Origin: Enoplolaimus lenunculus
Lineage: Eukaryota; Nematoda; Enoplea; Enoplida; Thoracostomopsidae
Direction of reading: 5' to 3'
DNA: 64,000 bases
Assembly (NCBI GenBank): GCA_030248215.1
Contig: JASANG010004131.1
Coordinates: 248,001-312,000, forward strand
The notes beneath the pieces were generated by a model. It ran no database searches and was not told where the DNA came from. It saw only the letters and a list, made by a program, of their open reading frames with translations. This document shows positions 54,715 to 64,000 of this stretch, one piece after another. Numbering within the stretch: the first letter of the stretch is position 1; every line of letters begins with the position of its first letter. The position numbers and the translations under genes were made by a program.

Positions 54715-55412
54715 GCGGCACTTACCATTCCTATCTTTTCGAAAGTATGTATTACCAGTGATCGCTCGCGTTGTGTAAGACAAAGTCAATTTTTGAAAAA
54801 TTCTGAAAATACTGAAAATACAAAGAGAATAACTGCAGGCATACAAGAGCGAAACTCTTTGATTTCGCTTCACTTTCATGTCAAAGAACGCAAAAACTAA
54901 TACACTAGCTAAGTATATATCTGCAACGATTGAGTGCAAACTCAATTCATGTTTCAATTTCCAGTCGAAATAATGTATTTTTGCCTAATATTACTGTTAT
55001 CGGTATTATATTAAACCAAACCAGATCCGTAACATAAACTAAACTTAAGCTTAATCCTGTCCATTCTCTGATAAGACGAGCGCACCAATTGGAATATGAG
55101 ACGCTTTTAGTACATCGCTGGTTTTCCAATGGAACAATCGGTGAGTAATATATCTGTTCGCATGTTTACGAAGAACGCCCGTGTCAAGAATAGCGGCCTG
55201 TCTACTGAGCATAGTATCTATTAGAGTCGTTAAAAAGCGCCGCTTTTTGTCTTTTCGGTATTTGAAAAATATATTTTGTTTGAAGATGGTAGATCGTCGG
55301 CTGAACGGTTCAGCTCTATTGTAAGCCCATCCAGACATTTGTATAGACCGAAAAAAAACTAATTATGCAAATTCCACAATATCATGCTTACGCCAGGTGA
55401 CTTTTGACGGGG

Positions 55413-55800
55413 TACTGTATTGCCCGAATAAGAGGGGGTATTAAGAGGGGGGTCCCCATTTTGGGTTGGAATCGAGTCCGTATCCCTAATAAGAGTCCGT
55501 AAGCGGATAGAGTCCCTAAACTCTAATTAGAGTCTATAAATGTCACTTAACCCTAATTGTAGCACATAAATGGCTCCAGGACCAAATAATTTGAGTTCGA
55601 AACTTTAAAGCGTACTTTAATTTTCAAAGTACATTCCTAAGTATAACATTTTATTATCGCTCAAACTATTGGAACGTGCAAATATACGTTTAATTCAACG
55701 GATAATGCAGTACCGGATATATATCAGTAACGAAGGGCGGCGGAGAGTGGGTTAAAAATAAATAACAGTCCGTAACCGAATAACAAGTGGGGCTCCCTCT
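55413..55800 (+). mobile_element. CCCGAATAAGAGGGG-family MITE, right end lost
   Basis: TACTGTATTGCCCGAATAAG starts it; the interior follows 19046-19485 closely up to AATAAATAACAGTCCGTAAC, then the right terminus is missing. Confidence 0.75.
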
Positions 55801-55867
55801 CGCTCGCAAATGATCAATGTGTACAAGGGACGGTATGTCAACGGACACTGTCGGACATTTATGCAAA

Positions 55868-56232
55868 TATCATATGAGATTCCAAAATTTCAATGAATAT
55901 CATGATATTCAGCGGGTCAGTGTAACCTTGGGGTACTAATAAATAAATGAAAAGTTGGACGGCAGAGGCACAAACGTGCTTAAAATACCAAATACATGCC
56001 TGCAAATCGTTTCCGACACAAAATCGCTTAAAACCACAGTTTCATAATTCAAAAATTCAAATTTCGAATTCAAGTACCATATGATATTCAACAGGACAAT
56101 TTGGGTATGTTACCTCAACTATGCAGACATTTGAAAATATATCATATGATATTCGCAGACAATACCTCGAATATCATATGATATTGAAGGACAAAAGGTG
56201 ACCTACACATGATATTAGCAGACAAATACGAA
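55868..56232. repeat. Cluster of ATATCATATGATAT palindromes
   Basis: Six full or near copies of AATATCATATGATATT occur in about 350 bp, several followed by GCAGACAA or GGACAAAA. The spacing is irregular, about 30 to 180 bp, so it may be a decayed tandem repeat. Confidence 0.6.
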
Positions 56233-56328
56233 TTTTTGAATACGATATGGGGTCTACAAGCAGACAAAATGTGACCCAATAGTGTAATAGGGACAAAAAG
56301 TGTTCCAAGCCCCGCATGAAGCATTATG

Positions 56329-56893
56329 GCTTCAGTGTGCAGCGCACTGAATCATTTTTGCCTTCAGTGTGTGGCATGCAGCAACTTTTTATGGGCCATT
56401 TACGTTAAAATGCGCGCACATTTGTAAATAAATCTCCCTCCCTTTTGGGTACTCGCGTTGTCCCTACCCACTCTCTTTATCCACTGTCTGCGATGTCAAT
56501 ATACTATTGGCTGAACCTTTAGGCAATGAATATGCTCTCGGCATAAATATTTACTTGTCCTTTCATCATTATCAGGAATTGTTATTGTCCATAGTCCCTC
56601 AGAAAGGACTCAATTTTTGCGTTGTGCGCACAGCGTGTGTTTATAAATGTGTGCGCGTGCACTAACGTGTCCGGACATCCTACAGACAACATGTATTTGT
56701 TCATAGTCCCTTCCGATATGGTCTACACAATTAACACTATCTATGTTACAGCTATGAAACTGTACCTTGCCTCCAACTAGGATGTGTATTTTGATGCTGT
56801 TCCAAATGCGTTGGGCGAACATTCGTTACATCGGCGCGTGCATTTTAACGTGGATGACCCATTAATAGCTTCAGCGTGCAGCACACTGAAGCT
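56329..56893. mobile_element. TIR element with hairpin tips
   Basis: GCTTCAGTGTGCAGCGCACTG starts the left arm and GGGCCATTTACGTTAAAATG.. CGCGCAC continues it. The right arm has the reverse: GCGCGTGCATTTTAACGTGG, GACCCATTAATAGCTTCAGC and GTGCAGCACACTGAAGC. The arms span about 90 bp and each tip is itself a hairpin. No coding sequence. Confidence 0.7.
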
Positions 56894-57832
56894 TTCCTGG
56901 TTTCAGCGGTCATCACAAACTACTCCTTCAAAAGTCACCTAGTATACGCATGGTATTGTGGAATTTGCATTAGATTCGCGCAACGTGGTCGAAAACGTGA
57001 CTTATTTTTATAACACTTTGAACTGACTATGTGCTGATTATTTTGCAAAACAAGAAGTCATGTAAATTTACATTTTGTCAAGCTATCACCTACCATTATG
57101 CCTTGTATATATACTCGATATATGAAAATGTGGAGCTAAATAAACGTGAATCTACTGGCACATATTATATAGTATACAGAAAATTGGGTTTCATAAACTT
57201 AAGACGACCCACCCCCAGCAGAAATTTTTTGTTCAGCTTGTGTTGTTTGGTTATTTTGTGTTCCTTATTTAAATTAAAGTTGCCAAGAAATAGAACACTG
57301 GCATTTTTCAAAAAATACAAAGCAGTTGGACATCTTTGAAGTAAAATTTTTTATAAATTTTTTATACGCTATTACTAATACCTTGGTGGCTAAATGGCAA
57401 GCGCCAGAAATAGCAATTTCTCGATAGAATTCTAATTTCCCAAAACCCCAATTTCCCGGGTAATGTCCAAACTTCTCAAAATCCGTGCCCGGGTAGTTTC
57501 CTTACTTACTATCTCATTCATCACATCTCCAAGCGAAAAAATTACGCCCGAAATTCCAATTTCATGGGTCCCACTTTCCCAAAATTTCAATTTTCCTGGT
57601 TTTAATATCCGCGGGTTTTTGGAAGAACTTTTTCAGTACATTGGCCTCCAACTTGGTTTTAGCAACGCAATTGCTGTGCCGTGGAAAATATTTTTGTGTG
57701 TTGCATTCATATGTATGTTGACAATTGAAGAAAATGCCACTTTTGCAATCAAATGGAAATATTATAAAATGGCTTATGTGAGAATTCACTTGGCTAGTGT
57801 AATAAACAGCAGACAAAAGACGCAAAGTTAAA

Positions 57833-58030
57833 CATACTCTTACGTGGAAGGTTTTGCAGCCAACATTTGCAGGTACAAGTCAAGTAATTCACTGCAACTT
57901 ATGCTATTAAATTTAGTTCGCAAGTGTGAACACTGTTCTTTTATTAAATTTAATTCGCAGGTGTGAACACTGTTGCAATTTGACTTAATTTATTGCACCT
58001 GCATTTTTTTGGCCAATCGGAAACTGTTGT
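57833..58030. repeat. ACGTGCAAG foldback, partial and decayed
   Basis: GGTTTTGCAGCCAACATTTG and two near-identical AATTTAGTTCGCA(A/G)GTGTGAACACTG blocks mark an old copy. Confidence 0.45.
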
Positions 58031-58426
58031 TGACTGCATCTTGAATTGATTCCAACATCAACTTTGTTCCTTGATGTTGGCTATTACTTTGCTGATACCG
58101 ATGCCGAAGCCGATTCCAATTTGAATACACGATACATTACATCATTATGAACGCTAGGTCTAAAACCTTATGCCGATTAATAGGCACTCTGCAAGTTATA
58201 TATTCATATACATCATATGATTAGGAATGTAAAATATTTTTTGCAAATACTTGCAGTTACAAGTCTCTTGCGTAAGTAGCAGCTGAAATTTTATTGAACA
58301 TATGTTAACAATGTGAGACATGCTTGTCTTGGTGCATATGCAATATATATGCAATGAACGTGTGTAGTATGCTTACCGAGAGCATACGGTCGACATATAT
58401 AGTCGACGAAAAATGCAGTTGCACAG

Positions 58427-58735
58427 GCGGGTGCGTAGTGCAGTGGTAGAATATTCGCTTAGGATTCATAGGCTGAGAGTTCGGTCCTCGAGCTGGAGGT
58501 CCGCGTTTCTAGGCTGCCTAGTTGAAAGGTCTGATGTCCCTGTTTCTACCTAGACTGACATGGGGGACACGCCGTGAGCGCAATGGTAAAGTTTCGCGCT
58601 ATGAACACGGCATTCAGTCGAAAATTGGATAGACGGTCAAGTGACGACAGTTCGATCCCCGCTTCGAAAGCCCGCTTCTCCAACTGCTTAGTTAAAGGTC
58701 TGAAGTCCCGGTTCCTACCTAGACTGACATTGGGC
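58427..58735 (+). mobile_element. Two tandem tRNA-derived SINE units
   Basis: Each unit has a tRNA-like head and the same tail (GTTGAAAGGTCTGATGTCCC / GTTAAAGGTCTGAAGTCCCG, then CTACCTAGACTGACAT). Head 1 has GCGTAGTGCAGTGGTAGAAT and GAGTTCGGTCCTCG; head 2 has GTGAGCGCAATGGTAAAG and CAGTTCGATCCCCGC, as Pol III A and B boxes. The heads differ, so this is either two insertions or a dimeric SINE. Confidence 0.65.
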
Positions 58736-58840
58736 TTTTAGTTTTCGTGTGAGACAAACGTTTGCTTGCCAGGGTTCCAAGGGAACTACGATATACTGGA
58801 ACAGGAACATGAACAGGAATTGAATTTTTGCAGGAACTGG

Positions 58841-59032
58841 AATGTCAGAACTGCGCGGTCGAGACGACCCTTTCCTCGAAGTACTGCGAATATACATGGT
58901 TTTCTCCCTACATTTCTCCAAAACATATGGCCACGTCGGGAATGAATCGAACCTCGGATCTCTCGCGCGCGAGTCAAGCGCGCTACCTACTACTCCACGC
59001 GGCCGATATCGTATTTTCCTCAAGTACTATGT
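58841..59032 (-). mobile_element. tRNA-derived SINE, copy 1
   Basis: Read on the minus strand: GGCCGCGTGGAGTAGTAGGT, GCGCGCTTGACTCGCG, then GATCCGAGGTTCGATTC, followed by GGCCATATGTTTTGGAG and a body ending CGCAGTTCTGACAT. The B box is followed by a 4-bp insertion (CATT) compared with copy 2. Confidence 0.7.
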
Positions 59033-59140
59033 ACATGTGTCTTCCATTACATACGCTGTGCACATATATACATGTTACACCACATATACCAAAATTCCCT
59101 TCTTCAGGCGGTCGTCCCGGACCGCGAATCCGGGACCTCC

Positions 59141-59336
59141 ATGTCAGAACTGCACGGTTTGGACAACCCTTTTCCACGACCCTTTTCCTCGAAGTACTGC
59201 GAATATACATAATTTTCCCCTAAATTTCTCCGAAACATATGGCCACGCCGAGAATCGAACCTCGGATCTCTCACTCGCGAGTCAGGCGCGCTACCCCTTA
59301 CACCATGCGGCCGATATCATATTTTCCTCCGGTACT
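59141..59336 (-). mobile_element. tRNA-derived SINE, copy 2
   Basis: On the minus strand the head reads GGCCGCATGGTGTAAGGGGT, GCGCGCCTGACTCGCGAG, GGTTCGATTCTCGGCGTGGCC. Acceptor, D and T stems pair well; the anticodon stem does not. The body matches copy 1 down to CAGTTCTGACAT. It lies about 200 bp upstream of the ZnT1 start. Confidence 0.75.
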
Positions 59337-59542
59337 ATAGGTGCATGGGATCTATTTGCAAATCGGAAAGTCATGTGTTCAGTGTTTGTGCAGCGTTCAA
59401 TAATTTTTGTAATTTAAAACTCAAGCTTACGATTTTTCAGATGCATGTTTTTATGCTTTTTAGTATTTCTTAATAAATGTGTGTTGATACATATACTCTG
59501 GAAAGTATATAATAGAGCTTGTTGTCGGCACAAAAATTGACA

Positions 59543-62500
59543 ATGCCAAAGTATACCGGAAAATCGTGCCGGTTAACAGTAATGTTAACTATGACAGCAT
59601 CCTTCTTCCTTGTCGAAATCATAACCGGCTACGCAACAAAATCAATGGCTTTGGTCGCTGATTCCTTCCATATGTTGAGTGATGTGCTCGCTCTAATAAT
59701 AGCCTTCTTTTGCATGAAATTATCTCGTAAAAAATCTGACAAAAACACATTCGGCTGGGTGCGCGCTGAAGTGCTTGGTGCTCTAATCAACGCTGTGTTC
59801 CTGTTGGCATTGTGTTTCTCAATTTTTATTGAGTCGCTCAAGGTAAGCTCGCAAGTTAAGTTTCATGTGGTCACTAAAATTGTTCATCTATTTACGTATC
59901 TAAACTTTGTTGCTTTCTAAAAGGTATAAATTCACAAACGGAGACTACGTATTTAACTATTTTAAATGAAAGCTTTGCAATCCGCGGTTAAAATAGAAGT
60001 TTGTTAGTATACTGCAATCATTTGGAATTTATATACGTGAGAATTTCTATAGCATATAATATACACTACATACACACGAGCCGAAAAAAACATAATTTGC
60101 TCAAGTATATTAAGTTTCGGTTCCGGCATTTTTCACCTTCCGGTTCCGGTAAATTTTTACCGGAATTAATGCCGGTATTAAAATTTGTTTGGTGGAAATT
60201 AAGATATTTTACTAAAAAATGACGATTAAAATATAATAAATTTCAATAGTATAGCATGTAATCCGTGACAATCGCCGAAAGTAAACCATCGAAGGTACAT
60301 TTCGCTTCCGTGGATTATGAAAATTTGAAATACAGCAGATAAGGTGAATACCTATCTCCAAGTAGGTTTCTTTCACCATTAATATTGCAAAAAAGAAAAT
60401 TAAAATGAATTTTTCGGTGGCATGTATTTTTCATCTTCCGGTTCCATTTCTAGTAATTTTTTTCAAATTCATATATACATATTTCTCACAATGGATATTG
60501 TTGAAATAGGTCTAGTTTTACGTTTATTTCCGATTTTCCACGTTTCTTACAGATGTACTGGTGTCAAGATTTTCCCTCCTCATACACAGGGCATGAGTGC
60601 TGACTTTTATTGGTTACGCGGGGAAAAGTTCTAATCAGGATTTGTTCTTCGTTCGCCGTATGTCGGTATTTTACTGTGCAAAATATACTTTATCTTGGTT
60701 TTATGTAAAGCTGTTGCGCTTTTAAAACCATATTTCTAGTGTTATCCGAACACGATATGCATAGGATACTGAAATACATAGTGTTAACCAGAAAGCCACC
60801 TCAATTTCGTACCTACGTACGTATTTCGTGGTTTAGGATCTTTTTGTAGGTTTATCGTAGTGACATCAAGATTTGCAGATTTATAGTAAATTCACAAATC
60901 ATAACTGGAATTTTTCTTCCAATGGGTTGTACAATCATGTTTTCCTTTCATTTTTATTCCAAACATAACACAAAACGACTTCAAATGCCCTTACAGACAT
61001 TCTGTGACGTAATTGTATTCAGTATCATACACAGGATATTACGCGCTCAGGACCTCTCCCATGAAAACTACCACAGCTATTTTTGTCTTTAGTGATAATA
61101 ATGCAGAGCGATGATTTTATCTTTAGCTGCTATACTTCTTGTGGCACCGGGTTTTGCTCTGAAAAGCAACCATGGTTCATTTCATATGAAAATGAAATAA
61201 CAGATACTGTACGAAAAGTATATGTGTGATTGCTTAATAACAAAAAAAGTATCGCACGCTAAAATATCTAACTACTTTTCTGTTACTGAAAGAATTATTG
61301 GTTTAGAGACTGTGGGAAGCAGAAGAAATTGAAAAGCCAATGCTTATCCTAATTACTGGTGCATTAGGACTTGGTGTTAATCTGATTGGAATATTTATGT
61401 TCCACGGTCATGCATCGATTCATGGCCATTCTCATGCCCGTCCAGTTCCGCTCGGTCTTGCTGAAGAAAACGGCGATAAAACCCCATTGGACGTAGAAGC
61501 TGAAGCAGACAGTGCCGAGTATAACATGATCAAAAATACTGCTCACAGCATTTCCGTATTTCAATCTTCTGATGGTAAGTAGTGTGTTCGTACATTATAT
61601 ATGCCTTGAATACATTACTGAGTTTCTGTGGTTTTGTTCATTTTTCGGATTCTAAAGCCTGGCCCATAAGGAATTTTGGTTTCTGATTCAAATTTACGAC
61701 TTAAAATATGCAAGTTTGACTCATGTACTTATTCAAATTTCGCACGACATGCGAGAACAGGAAAAATAGAAAACATCCACAGACACAGTTGCTGATTCAA
61801 AATCTGGTAATTGGTTGATTTTTTGTTCTACACAAGACTTGTTTTGTGAGTGAAATTATTCAAATAGCGCACCCAATGGTCTGCTCACGATCTATAACAA
61901 TATTCTTATTTCTTTAAAAAGTTTGGAAATGGTTTGTTATGTAATTGCTCATCTAAACTGAAGTCGAATATTTGAGTCAGTGGTGGTCTTAAAATTTTTC
62001 GTGTGAGTTGAATCTTTAATATACGTTGTAACTGGGCATCACTTAGTTATTATATCTGAAACTCAGCAGCTGTCTGCTGAACTTTTTTGGGGGGGTCGAC
62101 CTTTCAGGCCCCACCTGACAATCTATGATTTGAGTTGTTATATATAAGAAATTGTGCGCGACAAGTTATTTTGTTACGCTTTGCGTTGCGTTTTTTTTGT
62201 TTCTATTGTAGATTATATTCCTGCATAATATTTCATTACACGTTTTATAATATTACCCGCATTTTTGTTGAAAGCACAAGCCGCGTTTGTAAAGTAATAC
62301 TGGTTATGAATTTCTTATTGTTATCAGCAGTTATCTATCATAACGCTACGCGCTTTTTTGTAGAGTCTACGCAACATATTTGTTAAAACGTTGCCTAGTT
62401 ATTTTCTGGGATATATTAATGTAACATTTACGAGAAATTTACTACAATAACAAGTGCTTATTTCTGATTACTTTCTCATTAAACTTTTTTGATATACGTT

Positions 62501-64000
62501 ACTAATTGGTTTGCAGAAAAACTGTGTCTAATTATTCGCTACTGGCTTGAAGCATACGTATGTGAAATATAATTTCAGCCTGGGGGAGCGAACATTTTCG
62601 CTCGCCACGTAGTTGTGAACACAAAATTCGGTTGCAATAGTAAAAATATCATGCTGGCGTTTAGTGTGTTTTCTCAAATGGATGTAGCACATGTCACAAG
62701 TAGGCTGGGTCTCATCATGAACTACATTACACAGAAGCACAAACAGGAACAGGAATTAATTTTTTGTTAGATCAGGAAGAGTAACCGAAACAGCAATTAC
62801 AAATATATTGCACCACCGAATTACCAATAATTGACTATAGTTCAAAATAAAATATGCTGATCATCGACTTTTTAGCGTTTGCATTAGTCAGTTTTCCAAG
62901 TTCTGCAATATAACACGTCGAAAACTTTAAACTATGAGATTTGCTATGAAGGATGCATAGACAAAATACAAGTTTTGAAAACAAGCTGAGCTTAGAGCAA
63001 AGTTATTGAGACCTCCGTTTTGTATATATTTTCAAGTTAATCCTGCACAATTTTCCAAGAATATGAACAGAGACAGGAATTAAATTTTTGCCGGAATTCG
63101 CGTCGAAACAGGAATTCCTGTTGATCCTTGCCAGTTGATGATAGGTCTAGATTTTGAGCCAGTGAATGGCTTGCTTCGGAAATTGGCATATTTTTAAAAT
63201 TTATATACGTTTTCCTGTTCCTGTGCAGATTTTGAGATACACAACTGCAGGAGTACGTGAGTTTGAAAGCTTATTACTCACTGGTGATAGCTGCTATAAG
63301 CATTTGAGAATACGGATCATGTTTAAGTCATAACGATGTTTATATCGTGTTGTTACAGACAATAATGAACAAGTTCCTGTTGCAATGAAAACATTCAACG
63401 AACCTGTAGCCAAGAACAACTCATTGACAGCAAACGATAAAGAAGCAACTGATCTCAGCGATGTTTCTGTTCCAACAGCTGTTCATCTCCATAAACAACC
63501 GGATACAGATACAGCTACTCACGGTACCGGAGGAAATTCTACTGTCGGCGGTATGTCTACAGACGGTAATACTCATCTCACCACTGTTTGTGGGCCTTCA
63601 GATAATTCCACGTCGGTTGGGGCAGCACAACAGTCAACAAAAACAACGGCAACTACAAAGCTGCGCCGACGAGTGGCGTCGCCACCTTTGGCGTCCAAAA
63701 CCGACGCACAGACATCAGCCAAAATGTCGAGTCAACAGCAGTCAAAGTCTTCTCGTGTGTCCTCAGAACAGTTGAATATGCACGGTGTATTTTTGCATAT
63801 TTTAGGCGACGCCATAGGCTCAGTGATTGTTATCGTGAACGCGCTGATTTGTTGGCAGGTTGATAACGACGCTGTGAAACGGTATCTCGATCCGTCGCTT
63901 AGTCTAATTATGGTTGCGATTATTAGCTCAACAACCCTACCGCTGCTGCGTGAATCGGCGCATATTTTACTTCAAACCGTTCCGACACATTTAAATATCG
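59543..64000 (+). CDS. SLC30A1: ZnT1-type zinc efflux transporter (SLC30A1-like), cut by window end
   Basis: Three exons are seen: 59543-59842, 61307-61574 and 63359 to beyond 64000, with junctions in phase 0 and phase 1. The ATG at 59543 was chosen because MPKYTGKSCRLTVML runs straight into TM1; upstream in-frame codons have no ATG. Cation diffusion facilitators export Zn2+ by proton exchange. The TM2 site SFHMLSD puts His43 and Asp47 at the human ZnT1 positions, followed by the conserved NTFGWVRAEVLGALINAVFL. The TM5 site HILGDAIGS gives His336 and Asp340. The His loop is small (HGHASIHGHSHAR, exon 2) and is followed by a Ser/Thr/Gln-rich stretch of about 150 residues in exon 3, making this loop longer and less His-rich than in human. 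403 residues are read; TM6 and LLRESAHILLQTVP are present, and the cytosolic C-terminal domain lies outside. Neighbours give no functional link. Possible paralogue: ZnT10, which also belongs to this branch. Confidence 0.93.
60110..60470 (+). repeat. CCGAAAACAAACC-core element, second copy
   Basis: Within ZnT1 intron 1, CCATCGAAGGTACATTTCGC and CTTCCGTGGATTATGAAAAT match 52660-52720. It is bounded by GGTTTCGGTTCCGG-like units. Confidence 0.62.
60476..61306 (+). other. ZnT1 intron 1, remainder
   Basis: No further repeat or exon is supported. The intron ends at GGTTTAG before 61307. Confidence 0.5.
61575..63124 (+). other. ZnT1 intron 2, mostly plain
   Basis: 62080-62125 (GGGGGGGTCGACCTTTCAGG) looks like one end of an unpaired element. 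The rest is AT-rich without clear features. Confidence 0.4.
63125..63320 (+). repeat. CAAATGTG/GGGCCC interspersed repeat
   Basis: Runs from CCAGTTGATGATAGGTCTAG to AAGCATTTGAGAATACGGA. It ends about 40 bp before ZnT1 exon 3. Confidence 0.5.

Noticed and set aside
54947-55338. First exon of RUVBL2 in minus-strand frames
   Set aside because: None of these frames supplies a start followed by a donor in the phase required by the exon at 54298; the start exon remains unknown.
57031-57831. Frames of 102 and 122 codons in the RUVBL2-ZnT1 spacer
   Set aside because: Composition follows AT-rich DNA, an opposite-strand frame is also open, and there is no family match.
58700-59542. Metal-response elements upstream of ZnT1
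   Set aside because: I found no clear TGCRCNC core in the upstream stretch; absence here says nothing about more distant sites.

Overview
The window looks like nuclear DNA from an animal that I cannot place below Metazoa. It is AT-rich, conserved proteins are cut into many small exons with GT..AG introns, and introns and spacers are packed with short non-autonomous DNA transposons (MITEs). No rRNA, CRISPR or bacterial operon features are visible. Exon coordinates below were worked out by hand from splice signals, reading phase and remembered family sequences, so single-base edges need transcript support.

Layout: 1-25 kb is almost all repeats, with three orphan candidate exons (7.3, 13.5 and 22.2 kb). 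A four-TM MARVEL-like gene runs from 25,288 to at least 32,956 (+). A GMC-type FAD oxidoreductase runs from about 34,199 to 43,143 (+) in 11 exons. RUVBL2 (Reptin AAA+ ATPase) lies on the minus strand from 54,298 to 45,915 in 13 recognised exons. A ZnT1/SLC30A1-like zinc transporter starts at 59,543 (+) and runs off the right edge. GMC and RUVBL2 are convergent; RUVBL2 and ZnT1 are divergent. The genes share no pathway and read as ordinary neighbours.

The most distinctive content is the mobile DNA. The leading family has termini GGCCCATGTATAGAAC.. / ..GTTCTATACATGGGCC, 8-bp target duplications at several copies, and an interior built of TTAGGC/GCCTAA hexamers. About 20 full or partial copies occur across the window. 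At least seven further inverted-repeat families are present: a foldback with TA duplications, a CCCGAATAAGAGGGG family, an ACGTGCAAG foldback, a hAT-like CAGTGGCGGATCC family, a GGTGTAAC/GGATATCC family, a CCCGCGGGTAAA family and a MITE with a tRNA-like core. tRNA-derived SINEs cluster just upstream of ZnT1.

Points worth a second look are the hexamer-filled MITEs, the MITE/tRNA chimera, the GMC protein whose active-site motifs are replaced, and a phase-compatible junction between the MARVEL gene and the GMC gene that leaves open a fused transcript.
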